A DNA stretch of 14,572 nt, from the NCBI GenBank assembly GCA_947452355.1, contig CANGCU010000015.1:1-14572 (forward strand), given 5' to 3'. Shown piece after piece: positions 1-7,769 of the stretch. The notes under the pieces were generated by a model. It was not told the origin of the DNA. It made no database searches and saw nothing but the letters and a program-made list of their open reading frames with translations. Origin of the DNA: Microbacteriaceae bacterium (GTDB lineage: Bacteria; Actinomycetota; Actinomycetes; Actinomycetales; Microbacteriaceae). Each line of letters begins with the position of its first letter. Positions within the stretch are counted from its first letter, which is position 1. The position numbers and the translations under genes are program-made.

Positions 1-56
1 CAGAGGGCTCGTTGCGAAAAGCCGTTCGCCGGCTCATTGCTAACGCCGAGGACTAA
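1..56 (+). CDS. C-terminal end of an unidentified gene
   Basis: The third + frame is open from the window edge and reads EGSLRKAVRRLIANAED before a TAA at 54-56. The fragment is too short to assign to a family. It is basic and probably helical. The main support is positional: the TAA shares the tetranucleotide CTAA (53-56) with the TAG stop of the convergent membrane-protein gene, the same arrangement as at the two other convergent gene ends in this window. The rest of the gene lies outside the window, so its function cannot be stated. Confidence 0.4.
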   Translation, partial: EGSLRKAVRRLIANAED

Positions 57-1117
57 GTCGTCCGTCGACGCACGACGACAAGCGCCACGCTCGCGAGCGC
101 GAGATAGATTCCTTGCCCAACCAACCCGGACACCAGACCCGATTCGCTCGCCGCGATGACATCCCGCGGATCCTTCTCGTTGTTGAACGTCGGATACGGC
201 GTTCCCTCCGTCGCGAGGTTTTCACATTCGTTGATGTGAATCGACGTCTCGATCGGCAGTTGCATGGTGCGAACCGCGAGGTCGACGGTGCCGAACAAAT
301 CGAGCGGAATCGTCATCGGGGTCGAACCCATCGACGGGTCGTATCCCGGCATCTCGTAATCGCCCACCGCGGGCGTAATCGCCGAACTGACGAGAGCCAG
401 CGGATTGACTTCGGTGGCTCGCCACACAGCGCTGTAATCGGTGAGGTACGCCGTGGACGTCGACGGCGTCGGACACACCGGGTCAACGGGGTAGCCCGTC
501 TGCGGGTCGAGCGCCTGGTTCTGGTCTTTCCATTCGATGTAATACGTGGTCGTGACCTGTTTGACGGGGGTCCCCAGCGACGCCGCTCCCATGACCACTA
601 GCGGTCCGAGTGTGATTCCCGCGATGAGACCGAACGCGGTCACCGTTGAGGCACTTCCATTCGTCACTGCCCAGTGCGCGAGTGCGACGAGTAGAGCAAT
701 CACCCAGATTTCCAGTTTTGCGACACCCAGAATCGGCAACCAGACGCCGGGACCGACGCCGGTCGACAGAACGGCCCACAGCATCGCGGGGACTGCAGCG
801 ACCATGAATGACAGACCGACGGCGACGGCCACGAGATAGGTGTGAAGGAACGAGAGTCGACCGAGTTGTTCGCGAATCGAGATGAATACCGTCGGGATAC
901 CGAGAAGCGTCGCAACGAGAACGAGGAAGACAACGAACGACAGCGCCATTCGACCGGAATCCGTTCCGACCGCGGACGCGCCGGCACTGCTCACCGTGAG
1001 CGCCACGATGAGCAAAGACGTCACCGCCATGACGATGAGAAGCGTGAACCAGAGGCCCGAGCGAATTGAGGCGGTGATCGAAGCGACGAAACGTGAGAAG
1101 AATCCGGCGGTACTCAT
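53..1117 (-). CDS. Polytopic membrane protein of unknown function, 354 aa
   Basis: I do not recognise this family. The protein has about six hydrophobic segments, at roughly residues 21-43, 57-79, 93-117, 128-150, 160-182 and 326-349. A polar loop of about 140 residues lies between the fifth and sixth and carries two cysteines (C215 and C298) that could form a disulfide if the loop is outside. The C-terminus is basic (VVVRRRTT), which suggests a cytoplasmic tail. No ATP-binding, permease EAA-loop or protease motif is visible, so a transporter role is only a guess. The ATG at 1115-1117 has a weak GGAA-type ribosome site upstream. The gene diverges from hisS across 77 bases and its stop overlaps the convergent gene on the left by 4 bases. 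Confidence 0.75.
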   Translation of the reverse strand: MSTAGFFSRFVASITASIRSGLWFTLLIVMAVTSLLIVALTVSSAGASAVGTDSGRMALSFVVFLVLVATLLGIPTVFISIREQLGRLSFLHTYLVAVAVGLSFMVAAVPAMLWAVLSTGVGPGVWLPILGVAKLEIWVIALLVALAHWAVTNGSASTVTAFGLIAGITLGPLVVMGAASLGTPVKQVTTTYYIEWKDQNQALDPQTGYPVDPVCPTPSTSTAYLTDYSAVWRATEVNPLALVSSAITPAVGDYEMPGYDPSMGSTPMTIPLDLFGTVDLAVRTMQLPIETSIHINECENLATEGTPYPTFNNEKDPRDVIAASESGLVSGLVGQGIYLALASVALVVVRRRTT

Positions 1118-1194
1118 GTTTCCAGTGTGTCACCGAAACCGCGCGGAGCTGCGCGTTCGAGGGTGGACCGCTGAACTGTGAAACAATAAGCGAT

Positions 1195-2442
1195 ATGGCG
1201 ACGGTGAACCCACCCCGAGGGATGCGCGACTTCACCCCCGCCGAAAAAACCCAACGCGACCGAGTTTTGGCGATTATCCGCGAGTCATATCTCGCGAACG
1301 GTTTCGACGAAATCGAGACGCCGGTTGTCGAGGAAGCGTCCCGACTGTCCGCCGGGCTGGGCGGCGACAACGAAAAGCTTGCGTTCGGGATTCTCAAGCG
1401 CGGATTGACCGCCGCCGACATCGCTGCGGCAACATCGACCGATGACCTCGTTGACATGGGCCTGCGATACGACCTGACTGTTCCACTCGCGCGTTTTTAC
1501 GCGACGAACCGGGCCGAGCTCCCTCCGGTTTTCCGGGCCATCCAGATCGCCCCCGTCTGGCGAGCCGAACGCCCGCAGAAGGGACGCTTCCGCCAGTTCG
1601 TTCAGTGCGACATCGACATCATTGGGGAACCCGGAATCCTCGCAGAGATCGAACTCATCATCGCGACAAGCGCGACGCTGGAACGCTTGGGCATTTCGGG
1701 CACGACGATTCGCCTGAACGACCGCCGCATTTTGTTGGGGCTGCTCGATTACCTCGGACTCACCGACACCGATTCGGCCCTCATCATTCTCGACAAACTC
1801 GACAAGATCGGGGTGGACGGAGTCGTCGCGGAACTACGCGAACACGGCGCTGCGGAATCGGCACTCGCGACGCTCGAGAAACTGCTCAGCGGACACGCCA
1901 ACCCGACGTCGGCTCCGACGCTCGAGGCGATGACCGCCGCATTGCCTGACGGCATCGCAACCGAAGCGGTCGCTGAACTCGCCGCCATCGCCGCCGCGGT
2001 CGGCCACGGCGTCTCCCTGGTTTTCGATCCGTTCCTCGTTCGCGGGATGGGGTATTACACGGGCGCGATCTTTGAAGTGACCCACCCCGACCTCGGCTAT
2101 TCGCTCGGTGGGGGTGGTCGGTACGACGGCATGATCGGACAATTCCTCGGAACCGACGTTCCCGCCGTCGGATTCTCGCTCGGATTCGAACGACTCGTCG
2201 ATCTCGTGTCAACCGAGTCCGCGAGCGACACCGATTCGGTCGCCGTAATCTACGACCCGCAGATGTCCGTGGGTGAACTCATCGACATCAAGAAATCGCT
2301 GGTCGCGGAGGGTCTTCGGGTTCGGCTCGTGCACAAGACCAAAAACACCCGCGCCATTCTCGATCAACTCGACAAAGACGGCTTCCGTCGATACGCCTTT
2401 CTCAATCCGGGGGAACCCCTGGAATGGAAGACGTTTAACTAA
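1195..2442 (+). CDS. hisS: Histidyl-tRNA synthetase
   Basis: This class II aminoacyl-tRNA synthetase charges tRNA-His in the cytoplasm. The 415-residue protein opens with the typical NPPRGMRDFTP start. It shows motif 2 (RAERPQKGRFRQF, about 123-135, then QCDIDIIGE), the histidine-specific VRGMGYYTG (282-290), the glycine-rich GGGGRYDGM (305-313) and motif 3 GFSLGFERL (326-334). A C-terminal anticodon-binding domain follows from about 345. The anticodon domain and full motifs argue against the regulatory paralogue HisZ. The ATG at 1195 is chosen because homology begins at MATVNPPRGMRDF; the in-frame extension upstream to 1093 overlaps the divergent gene and does not look like a synthetase. There is no clear Shine-Dalgarno, and AACAAT seven bases before the ATG may be a -10 box of a leaderless transcript. 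The 1118-1194 gap also holds CGCGC/GCGCG arms at 1140-1155. Confidence 0.95.
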   Translation: MATVNPPRGMRDFTPAEKTQRDRVLAIIRESYLANGFDEIETPVVEEASRLSAGLGGDNEKLAFGILKRGLTAADIAAATSTDDLVDMGLRYDLTVPLARFYATNRAELPPVFRAIQIAPVWRAERPQKGRFRQFVQCDIDIIGEPGILAEIELIIATSATLERLGISGTTIRLNDRRILLGLLDYLGLTDTDSALIILDKLDKIGVDGVVAELREHGAAESALATLEKLLSGHANPTSAPTLEAMTAALPDGIATEAVAELAAIAAAVGHGVSLVFDPFLVRGMGYYTGAIFEVTHPDLGYSLGGGGRYDGMIGQFLGTDVPAVGFSLGFERLVDLVSTESASDTDSVAVIYDPQMSVGELIDIKKSLVAEGLRVRLVHKTKNTRAILDQLDKDGFRRYAFLNPGEPLEWKTFN

Positions 2443-2450
2443 CGCCGTAA

Positions 2451-3764
<1,314 letters not shown>

Positions 3765-3781
3765 TCGCTCCCACCCGAGAC

Positions 3782-3800
3782 GTAACCGCCGCGTTACCCT
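3782..3800 (+). promoter_or_regulatory. Dyad plus candidate -10 box before the FtsB-like gene
   Basis: GTAAC (3782-3786) and GTTAC (3793-3797) form a 5-base inverted repeat around CGCCGC. Its right arm overlaps TACCCT (3795-3800), which fits the actinobacterial TANNNT -10 pattern and sits six bases before the ATG at 3807. There is no Shine-Dalgarno before this ATG, so a leaderless transcript starting at or next to the A of ATG is plausible. No convincing -35 box is visible. A promoter here would give the division gene expression independent of eno. This is inference from pattern and spacing only. Confidence 0.35.
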
Positions 3801-3806
3801 TGACCA

Positions 3807-4292
3807 ATGAGTAGTCCGCGGCGTCCCGATCGTCCAGCCCGCGCCTCGGGTCCGCGCCGACCCGGGGTTCGCGAGGGCATCGACAACTTCGTCGACCGTG
3901 AAATTCAACGCGGCGGCGTTGTCTTTGTCGGGCTCATCATCGCATTCGCGGCGGTCATCAACTTGTGGCAGCCGGTCCAGATTTGGTTCGAACAGCAAGC
4001 GCGGTTGGCGGAGCTCGATACACAGGTCGCGGTCGCACAGGCGACTCTGTCGGAAGCGCAAGCCGATATGAAACGGTGGTCAGATCGTGCCTATGTCGAG
4101 GCTCAAGCGAGACAGCGGCTCATGTTCGTGTATCCGGGGGACATTTCCTACCTTGTTGTCAACGATGTCGATGTGAAGCCCGCGAAATCTGACGAAGTGC
4201 TGTCAACCGTTCAAACCACATCAATCAACTGGGTCGACGCGTTTCTTCAGTCCTATGCCTTTGCCGCCGACCCGCTTCAGGCCAGCAAATGA
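3807..4292 (+). CDS. FtsB/DivIC-type septum formation initiator
   Basis: This 161-residue bitopic protein belongs to the FtsB/DivIC family, which joins FtsL and FtsQ in the divisome to control septal cell-wall synthesis. It has a basic, proline-rich cytoplasmic N-terminus (1-36), one membrane segment (about 37-54), a coiled-coil stretch (about 60-90) and the family signature around DRAYVEAQARQRLMFVYPGD (93-112), where most members have a similar alignment of arginines followed by a V-x-P-G turn. The position directly after eno and before DUF501 matches the actinobacterial locus (Rv1024 in M. tuberculosis). The last codon and stop overlap the next ATG as ATGA (4289-4292), so translation of the two is probably coupled. 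The family is clear; equivalence to E. coli FtsB is inferred. Confidence 0.88.
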   Translation: MSSPRRPDRPARASGPRRPGVREGIDNFVDREIQRGGVVFVGLIIAFAAVINLWQPVQIWFEQQARLAELDTQVAVAQATLSEAQADMKRWSDRAYVEAQARQRLMFVYPGDISYLVVNDVDVKPAKSDEVLSTVQTTSINWVDAFLQSYAFAADPLQASK

Positions 4293-4792
4293 CAATCGAG
4301 GACGCGACTGACCGTGATTTGGAGGTCATGGGGATACAACTCGGGCGACCGATGCGCGACGTCGTCGGGGTCGCAGCGCGATGTGTCTGCGGTGCACCGA
4401 CGGTCGTTGCAACGAAGCCCCGACTTGCTGACGGATCACCGTTTCCGACGTTCTACTATTTGACTCATCCCGGCGCGACCGCCGCATTGTCGACTCTCGA
4501 GGCCAACGGTTTCATGGTTTCTGAACAGAACAGGCTGGCCGACGACGAGGGCGTTGCCGAGGCGTATCGAGCCGCACACGCGTCGTACATCGCTGACCGT
4601 GACCAACACGGCCAGGTTTCCGAAATTGACGGGATTAGCGCGGGAGGAATGCCGACGCGTGTGAAGTGTTTGCATGCGCTTGCGGCCCACAGTCTTGCAG
4701 TTGGGCCGGGAGTGAACCCGGTTGGTGACGACGCTCTCGCGGCGTGCGGATGGTCGCCCGCACGGTGCGTGTGCGCTCCAGAAACACGATAG
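4289..4792 (+). CDS. DUF501 family protein
   Basis: The 167-residue protein carries the features of DUF501, a conserved actinobacterial family of unknown biochemical role. These are an early CVCGAPTVV cysteine pair, the FPTFYYLTHP segment (about 52-61) and a C-terminal PTRVKCLHALAAHSLAVGPG block (about 122-141) followed by NPVGDDAL. There is no signal peptide or membrane segment, so it is cytoplasmic. The ATG at 4289 overlaps the stop of the FtsB-like gene, and the pair is a standard tail to eno. In many actinobacteria an exopolyphosphatase gene (ppx/gppA) follows; here an NADH dehydrogenase gene does instead. The function is unknown; the link with division and phosphate genes is only contextual. 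Confidence 0.87.
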   Translation: MTIEDATDRDLEVMGIQLGRPMRDVVGVAARCVCGAPTVVATKPRLADGSPFPTFYYLTHPGATAALSTLEANGFMVSEQNRLADDEGVAEAYRAAHASYIADRDQHGQVSEIDGISAGGMPTRVKCLHALAAHSLAVGPGVNPVGDDALAACGWSPARCVCAPETR

Positions 4793-4794
4793 AT

Positions 4795-4811
4795 TTATCC
4801 AGTTGTCCACA
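4795..4811 (+). promoter_or_regulatory. DnaA-box-like pair and ndh promoter region
   Basis: TTATCCAGT (4795-4803) and TTGTCCACA (4803-4811) lie head to tail and share one base. The second is an exact match to the DnaA box used by high-GC actinobacteria; the first matches only in its first six bases. The second box runs into CATAAT (4810-4815), a good -10 candidate for ndh. GGGAG (4821-4825) is the ribosome site for the GTG at 4834. If DnaA binds here it would cover the promoter. One exact 9-mer can occur by chance, so binding is unproven. Confidence 0.3.
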
Positions 4812-4833
4812 TAATTTTTCGGGAGTATTTAGC

Positions 4834-6156
4834 GTGTCAAAAATCCTTATTGTCGGTGGTGGTTACACCGGTTTCTACACGGCGTTCACGTTGCAAAAGC
4901 AACTTCGACGTGGTGAAGCCGAAGTCACTCTCGTGGACCCACTCCCGTATATGACCTATCAGCCTTTCCTACCCGAGGTCGCTTCTGGGTCGATTGAACC
5001 GCGCCACGTGATCGTTCCGCTTCGCCGCCACCTGAAGAAGACCAACGTCGTTCAGGGCAAGGTCGTCGCCGTGAACCACGCCAAGAAGACCGCGACAATC
5101 GAACCGTCGGCGGGAAAAAGCTACACGGTCAAATACGACCACATTGTTCTGGCGGCCGGCTCGGTGTCGCGTACCTTCCCGATTCCGGGCGTCGCCGATG
5201 AAGCAATTGGTATGAAGTCAATCGAAGAAGCCGTCGCTGTTCGCGACCGCCTCATCGACAACTTCGCCAAAGCCGCAAACCTGCCGAAGTGCAAGGAACG
5301 CGATCGCCTTCTCACCGTCACCGTTGTCGGTGGTGGGTTCGCGGGAATCGAAACGTTCGCCGAATTGCGCTCGCTCGCCTCGTCGATGCTCACGCAGTAT
5401 CCCGAATTGAGCATCGAGGACACCAGCTTCCACCTCGTCGAAGCGATGGGTCGCATCATGCCCGAGGTGTCACTCAAGACGTCATATTGGGTCCTCAAGA
5501 ACCTCGCGTCGCGAGAAGCAACCGTGCACCTCGATACGCAATTGCTGTCGGCCACAGGCGGAAAAATCGAACTGTCGACTGGCATCAAATTCGAGTCAGA
5601 TCTCATTGTCTGGACCGCTGGCGTCATGGCGAACCCTGTTGTTCGCGCCACCGATTTTCCGATTGAAGAGCGCGGCCGCATTCGTTCGTCGGCCACGCTT
5701 CAAATCACGACCGACGACGGAAAAGTTGTCTCCGGCGCGTGGGCTGCAGGCGACAACTCGGCCGTTCCCGATCTCACGGGCGGCGGCGTCGGCGGAATGT
5801 GTGTTCCGAACGCTCAGCACGCTGTCCGCCAGGCCAAGCGCCTCGCGGCGAACATTATCGCCGTACTTCGCGGTGAAACCCCTGTCAACTACATCCACAA
5901 GAACCTTGGCGCGGTAGCCGGCCTCGGTGTCGGGTACGGCGTGTTCCAGTCGGGCGGCTTCGCGGTCAAGGGATTTGTCGCGTGGGTCATGCACCGCGGT
6001 TATCACGGCCTCGCAATGCCGATGTGGGAACGCAAGCTTCGTGTTATTGGTGACTGGATCGGCCAGCTTTTCCTTGGCCGGGACACAGCGACCATCTCGT
6101 TACGCGAAGAACCGCAGGCCTACTTCCAAGCATTCGCATCGCGTCCCGCCAAGTAG
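4834..6156 (+). CDS. ndh: Type II NADH:quinone oxidoreductase (NDH-2)
   Basis: This peripheral membrane flavoenzyme passes electrons from NADH to the quinone pool without pumping protons. Two Rossmann motifs are clear in the 440 residues: the FAD site KILIVGGGYTGFY (3-15) at the very start and the NADH site VTVVGGGFAGIE (162-173). A third FAD-contact region, WAAGDNSAVPDLTGGG followed by PNAQHAVRQAK, is in the C-terminal half. The C-terminus has the semi-hydrophobic segment and MWERKLRVIGDWIGQLFLGRD expected of the membrane-anchoring part. The GTG at 4834 is chosen because GGGAG lies 8 bases upstream and the FAD motif begins immediately; the upstream in-frame extension overlaps DUF501 and lacks homology. 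The stop is only 7 bases from a tRNA gene, so the mRNA may carry that tRNA. Confidence 0.95.
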   Translation: MSKILIVGGGYTGFYTAFTLQKQLRRGEAEVTLVDPLPYMTYQPFLPEVASGSIEPRHVIVPLRRHLKKTNVVQGKVVAVNHAKKTATIEPSAGKSYTVKYDHIVLAAGSVSRTFPIPGVADEAIGMKSIEEAVAVRDRLIDNFAKAANLPKCKERDRLLTVTVVGGGFAGIETFAELRSLASSMLTQYPELSIEDTSFHLVEAMGRIMPEVSLKTSYWVLKNLASREATVHLDTQLLSATGGKIELSTGIKFESDLIVWTAGVMANPVVRATDFPIEERGRIRSSATLQITTDDGKVVSGAWAAGDNSAVPDLTGGGVGGMCVPNAQHAVRQAKRLAANIIAVLRGETPVNYIHKNLGAVAGLGVGYGVFQSGGFAVKGFVAWVMHRGYHGLAMPMWERKLRVIGDWIGQLFLGRDTATISLREEPQAYFQAFASRPAK

Positions 6157-6163
6157 GGGCGTC

Positions 6164-6237
6164 GCCCCAATAGCCCAACCGGCAGAGGCAAACGACTTAA
6201 AATCGTTACAGTCAGGGTTCGAATCCCTGTTGGGGCA
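6164..6237 (+). tRNA. tRNA with UAA anticodon (tRNA-Leu, short variable arm)
   Basis: A full cloverleaf can be drawn. The acceptor is GCCCCAA with TTGGGGC (7 pairs). The D-arm has three pairs and the conserved GG (6181-6182). The anticodon stem AACGA/TCGTT encloses loop CTTAAAA, with anticodon TAA at 6198-6200. The T-arm is CAGGG, TTCGAAT, CCCTG. The discriminator base is A6237 and CCA is not encoded. The anticodon reads UUA, hence leucine, yet the variable region is only ACAGT, whereas bacterial leucine tRNAs usually have a long variable arm. UUA codons are rare but present nearby, for example in htpX, ilvA, uppS and phoH2. Leucine is the best call from the anticodon; charging by LeuRS is inferred. 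The gene begins 7 bases after ndh. Confidence 0.9.
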
Positions 6238-6256
6238 CTTTCGCCGTCGGCATAAA

Positions 6257-6287
6257 TTGGCAACGAATCGCCCGCTCCGCGTAAAGT
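6257..6287 (+). promoter_or_regulatory. Candidate lemA promoter, leaderless type
   Basis: TTGGCA (6257-6262) resembles a -35 box and TAAAGT (6282-6287) fits the TANNNT -10 pattern, with a 19-base spacer, slightly long. The -10 ends six bases before the lemA ATG at 6294, and no Shine-Dalgarno is present, so transcription probably begins at or just before the start codon. The promoter would separate lemA-htpX from the ndh-tRNA unit. Confidence 0.45.
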
Positions 6288-6293
6288 ACAAGC

Positions 6294-6863
6294 ATGGATA
6301 CCACTCAACTTGTCCTTTTGATCATCGCCGGGCTCGCCATTGTCGCGGGTCTCTATCTCTGGTCGACCTACAACGGACTCATCACGCTCAATGTTCGCGT
6401 CGATGAGGCGTGGAGCGACATCACGGTTCAACTCAAGCGTCGTGCGGACCTCATCCCCAACCTCATTGAGACGGTCAAGGGTTACGCAAAGCACGAAAAG
6501 GAGGTCTTCGAAAACGTCACAAAGGCACGCGCCGCGACGACGAGTGCGTCGGGTCCGGCCGAAGCCGCTGCTGCCGAAGGAATGATGCAGGCCGCACTGA
6601 AGTCGGTCTTCGCCGTCGCCGAGGCCTACCCTCAATTGCAGGCGAGCCAGAATTTCCAGCAGTTGCAGGCCGAACTGGTCGACACCGAAAACAAAATCCA
6701 GGCGTCGCGCCGCTTCTACAACGGGGGAGTCCGCGAGTTCAACACGATGATCTTTGTATTCCCCAACAACATCTGGGCGAAGCAGCTTGGTTTCAGCAAG
6801 CGCGACTTCTTTGAGGTCGACAACCCGGACGCAATCGCGGAACCGCCCAAGGTGCAGTTCTAG
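6294..6863 (+). CDS. lemA: LemA family membrane protein
   Basis: The 189-residue protein is a standard-length LemA family member. It has an N-terminal membrane segment (about 5-24), then the family core YNGLITLNVRVDEAWSDITV and QLKRRADLIPNLIETVKGYA (about 26-65), followed by a helical bundle and the late conserved FYNGGVREFNTMI and FPNNIWAK. The family is thought to present a helical domain outside or at the membrane; its molecular role is poorly defined, but it is often encoded next to HtpX-type proteases, as here. The ATG at 6294 has no Shine-Dalgarno but lies six bases after a TANNNT box, which suggests a leaderless message. The htpX ATG follows its stop after six bases, so the two form an operon. 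Confidence 0.93.
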   Translation: MDTTQLVLLIIAGLAIVAGLYLWSTYNGLITLNVRVDEAWSDITVQLKRRADLIPNLIETVKGYAKHEKEVFENVTKARAATTSASGPAEAAAAEGMMQAALKSVFAVAEAYPQLQASQNFQQLQAELVDTENKIQASRRFYNGGVREFNTMIFVFPNNIWAKQLGFSKRDFFEVDNPDAIAEPPKVQF

Positions 6864-6869
6864 CCCTTC

Positions 6870-7769
6870 ATGTACAGCGCGATTGCCGCGAATAAGCGGA
6901 ACACCGTGGTCATCCTTGTCATCTTCATGGCGTTGCTGGGCGGCCTTGGTTGGCTCATCTCGTATTTCTTTGGTGACGGATCCTGGACCATCACCTTTTT
7001 AACGATTGCCGGCGCCGGGGCGTATGCCTGGTTCCAGTACTACAACGCCGCGTCCATTGCGGTCATGACCTCGGGTGCCGTCCTCATCGAACAGAAGGAC
7101 AACCCCCGGCTGTATCGCATCGTCGAAAACCTGTCGATTGCCAACGGCATGCCGATGCCGAAGGTCTACGTCGTGAACGATCCGGCTCCCAACGCCTTCG
7201 CGTCGGGTCGAGACCCTGAACACGCGGTCGTTGCCGCGACGACGGGACTTCTCGACATCATGACCGATAGCGAACTCGAGGGTGTCATGGCTCACGAGAT
7301 GGGGCACGTGAAGAACTACGACATCCGAGTGTCGACCATCGTGTTTGGTTTGGTCGTCGCGATCGGATTCATTTCCGACATGATGTTCCGCATCGCGTTC
7401 TATGGCAGCCGAGGGTCACGTGGCAACAACGACAACGGTGGTCTCGCTATCCTGTCGCTGGTGTTCGGGCTGGTTGCCATGATCATCGCACCACTCGTGT
7501 CGGCGCTCATTCAGGCGGGAATTTCACGTCAGCGTGAATACCTCGCCGATGCGACCGGTGCGATGACGACTCGAAACCCCGACGGCCTCGCGAGCGCGTT
7601 GCACAAACTCGGTGAATACAGCGCACCTCTGCAGCGCCAGTCCGCGTCCATGGCGCACATGTGGATCGCCGACCCCAACAAGCCCACCGTGTTAGAGCGC
7701 ATGTTTTCGACGCACCCACCCATCGCCGATCGTGTTCGCCGCCTTCTCGAAATCGGCGGCAAGTTCTAA
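6870..7769 (+). CDS. htpX: HtpX-type M48 membrane zinc metalloprotease
   Basis: This is a membrane-bound M48 peptidase of the HtpX type, which degrades damaged or misfolded membrane proteins in envelope quality control. The 299-residue protein has two N-terminal membrane segments (about 12-34 and 42-66), the zinc site AHEMGHVKN (HExxH at 142-146), two further hydrophobic segments (about 155-177 and 192-214) and SRQREYLADATGA (219-231), where E223 is the expected third zinc ligand. The C-terminus has the STHPPIADRVRRL tail typical of the family. There is no Shine-Dalgarno before the ATG; it starts 6 bases after the lemA stop and is probably translated by coupling. Its TAA shares CTAA (7766-7769) with the convergent YcaQ-type gene. 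A UUA codon lies at 6999-7001. Confidence 0.94.
   Translation: MYSAIAANKRNTVVILVIFMALLGGLGWLISYFFGDGSWTITFLTIAGAGAYAWFQYYNAASIAVMTSGAVLIEQKDNPRLYRIVENLSIANGMPMPKVYVVNDPAPNAFASGRDPEHAVVAATTGLLDIMTDSELEGVMAHEMGHVKNYDIRVSTIVFGLVVAIGFISDMMFRIAFYGSRGSRGNNDNGGLAILSLVFGLVAMIIAPLVSALIQAGISRQREYLADATGAMTTRNPDGLASALHKLGEYSAPLQRQSASMAHMWIADPNKPTVLERMFSTHPPIADRVRRLLEIGGKF

Noticed and set aside
1140..1155. CGCGC/GCGCG arms in the hisS leader as a T-box or attenuator
   Set aside because: The stem is only 5 pairs, there is no T-box sequence, and short CG arms are expected by chance in GC-rich DNA.
1093..1194. Upstream in-frame extension of hisS
   Set aside because: It overlaps the divergent membrane gene, is cysteine- and arginine-rich, and HisRS homology begins exactly at the ATG at 1195.
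483..1457. A 324-codon - strand frame across the membrane-protein gene, the gap and the start of hisS
   Set aside because: It overlaps two better-supported genes and its product is Arg/Ser-rich with no domain, as expected of a shadow frame.
4744..4833. Upstream in-frame extension of ndh
   Set aside because: It runs through DUF501 and a promoter-like region; the FAD motif and ribosome site place the start at the GTG at 4834.
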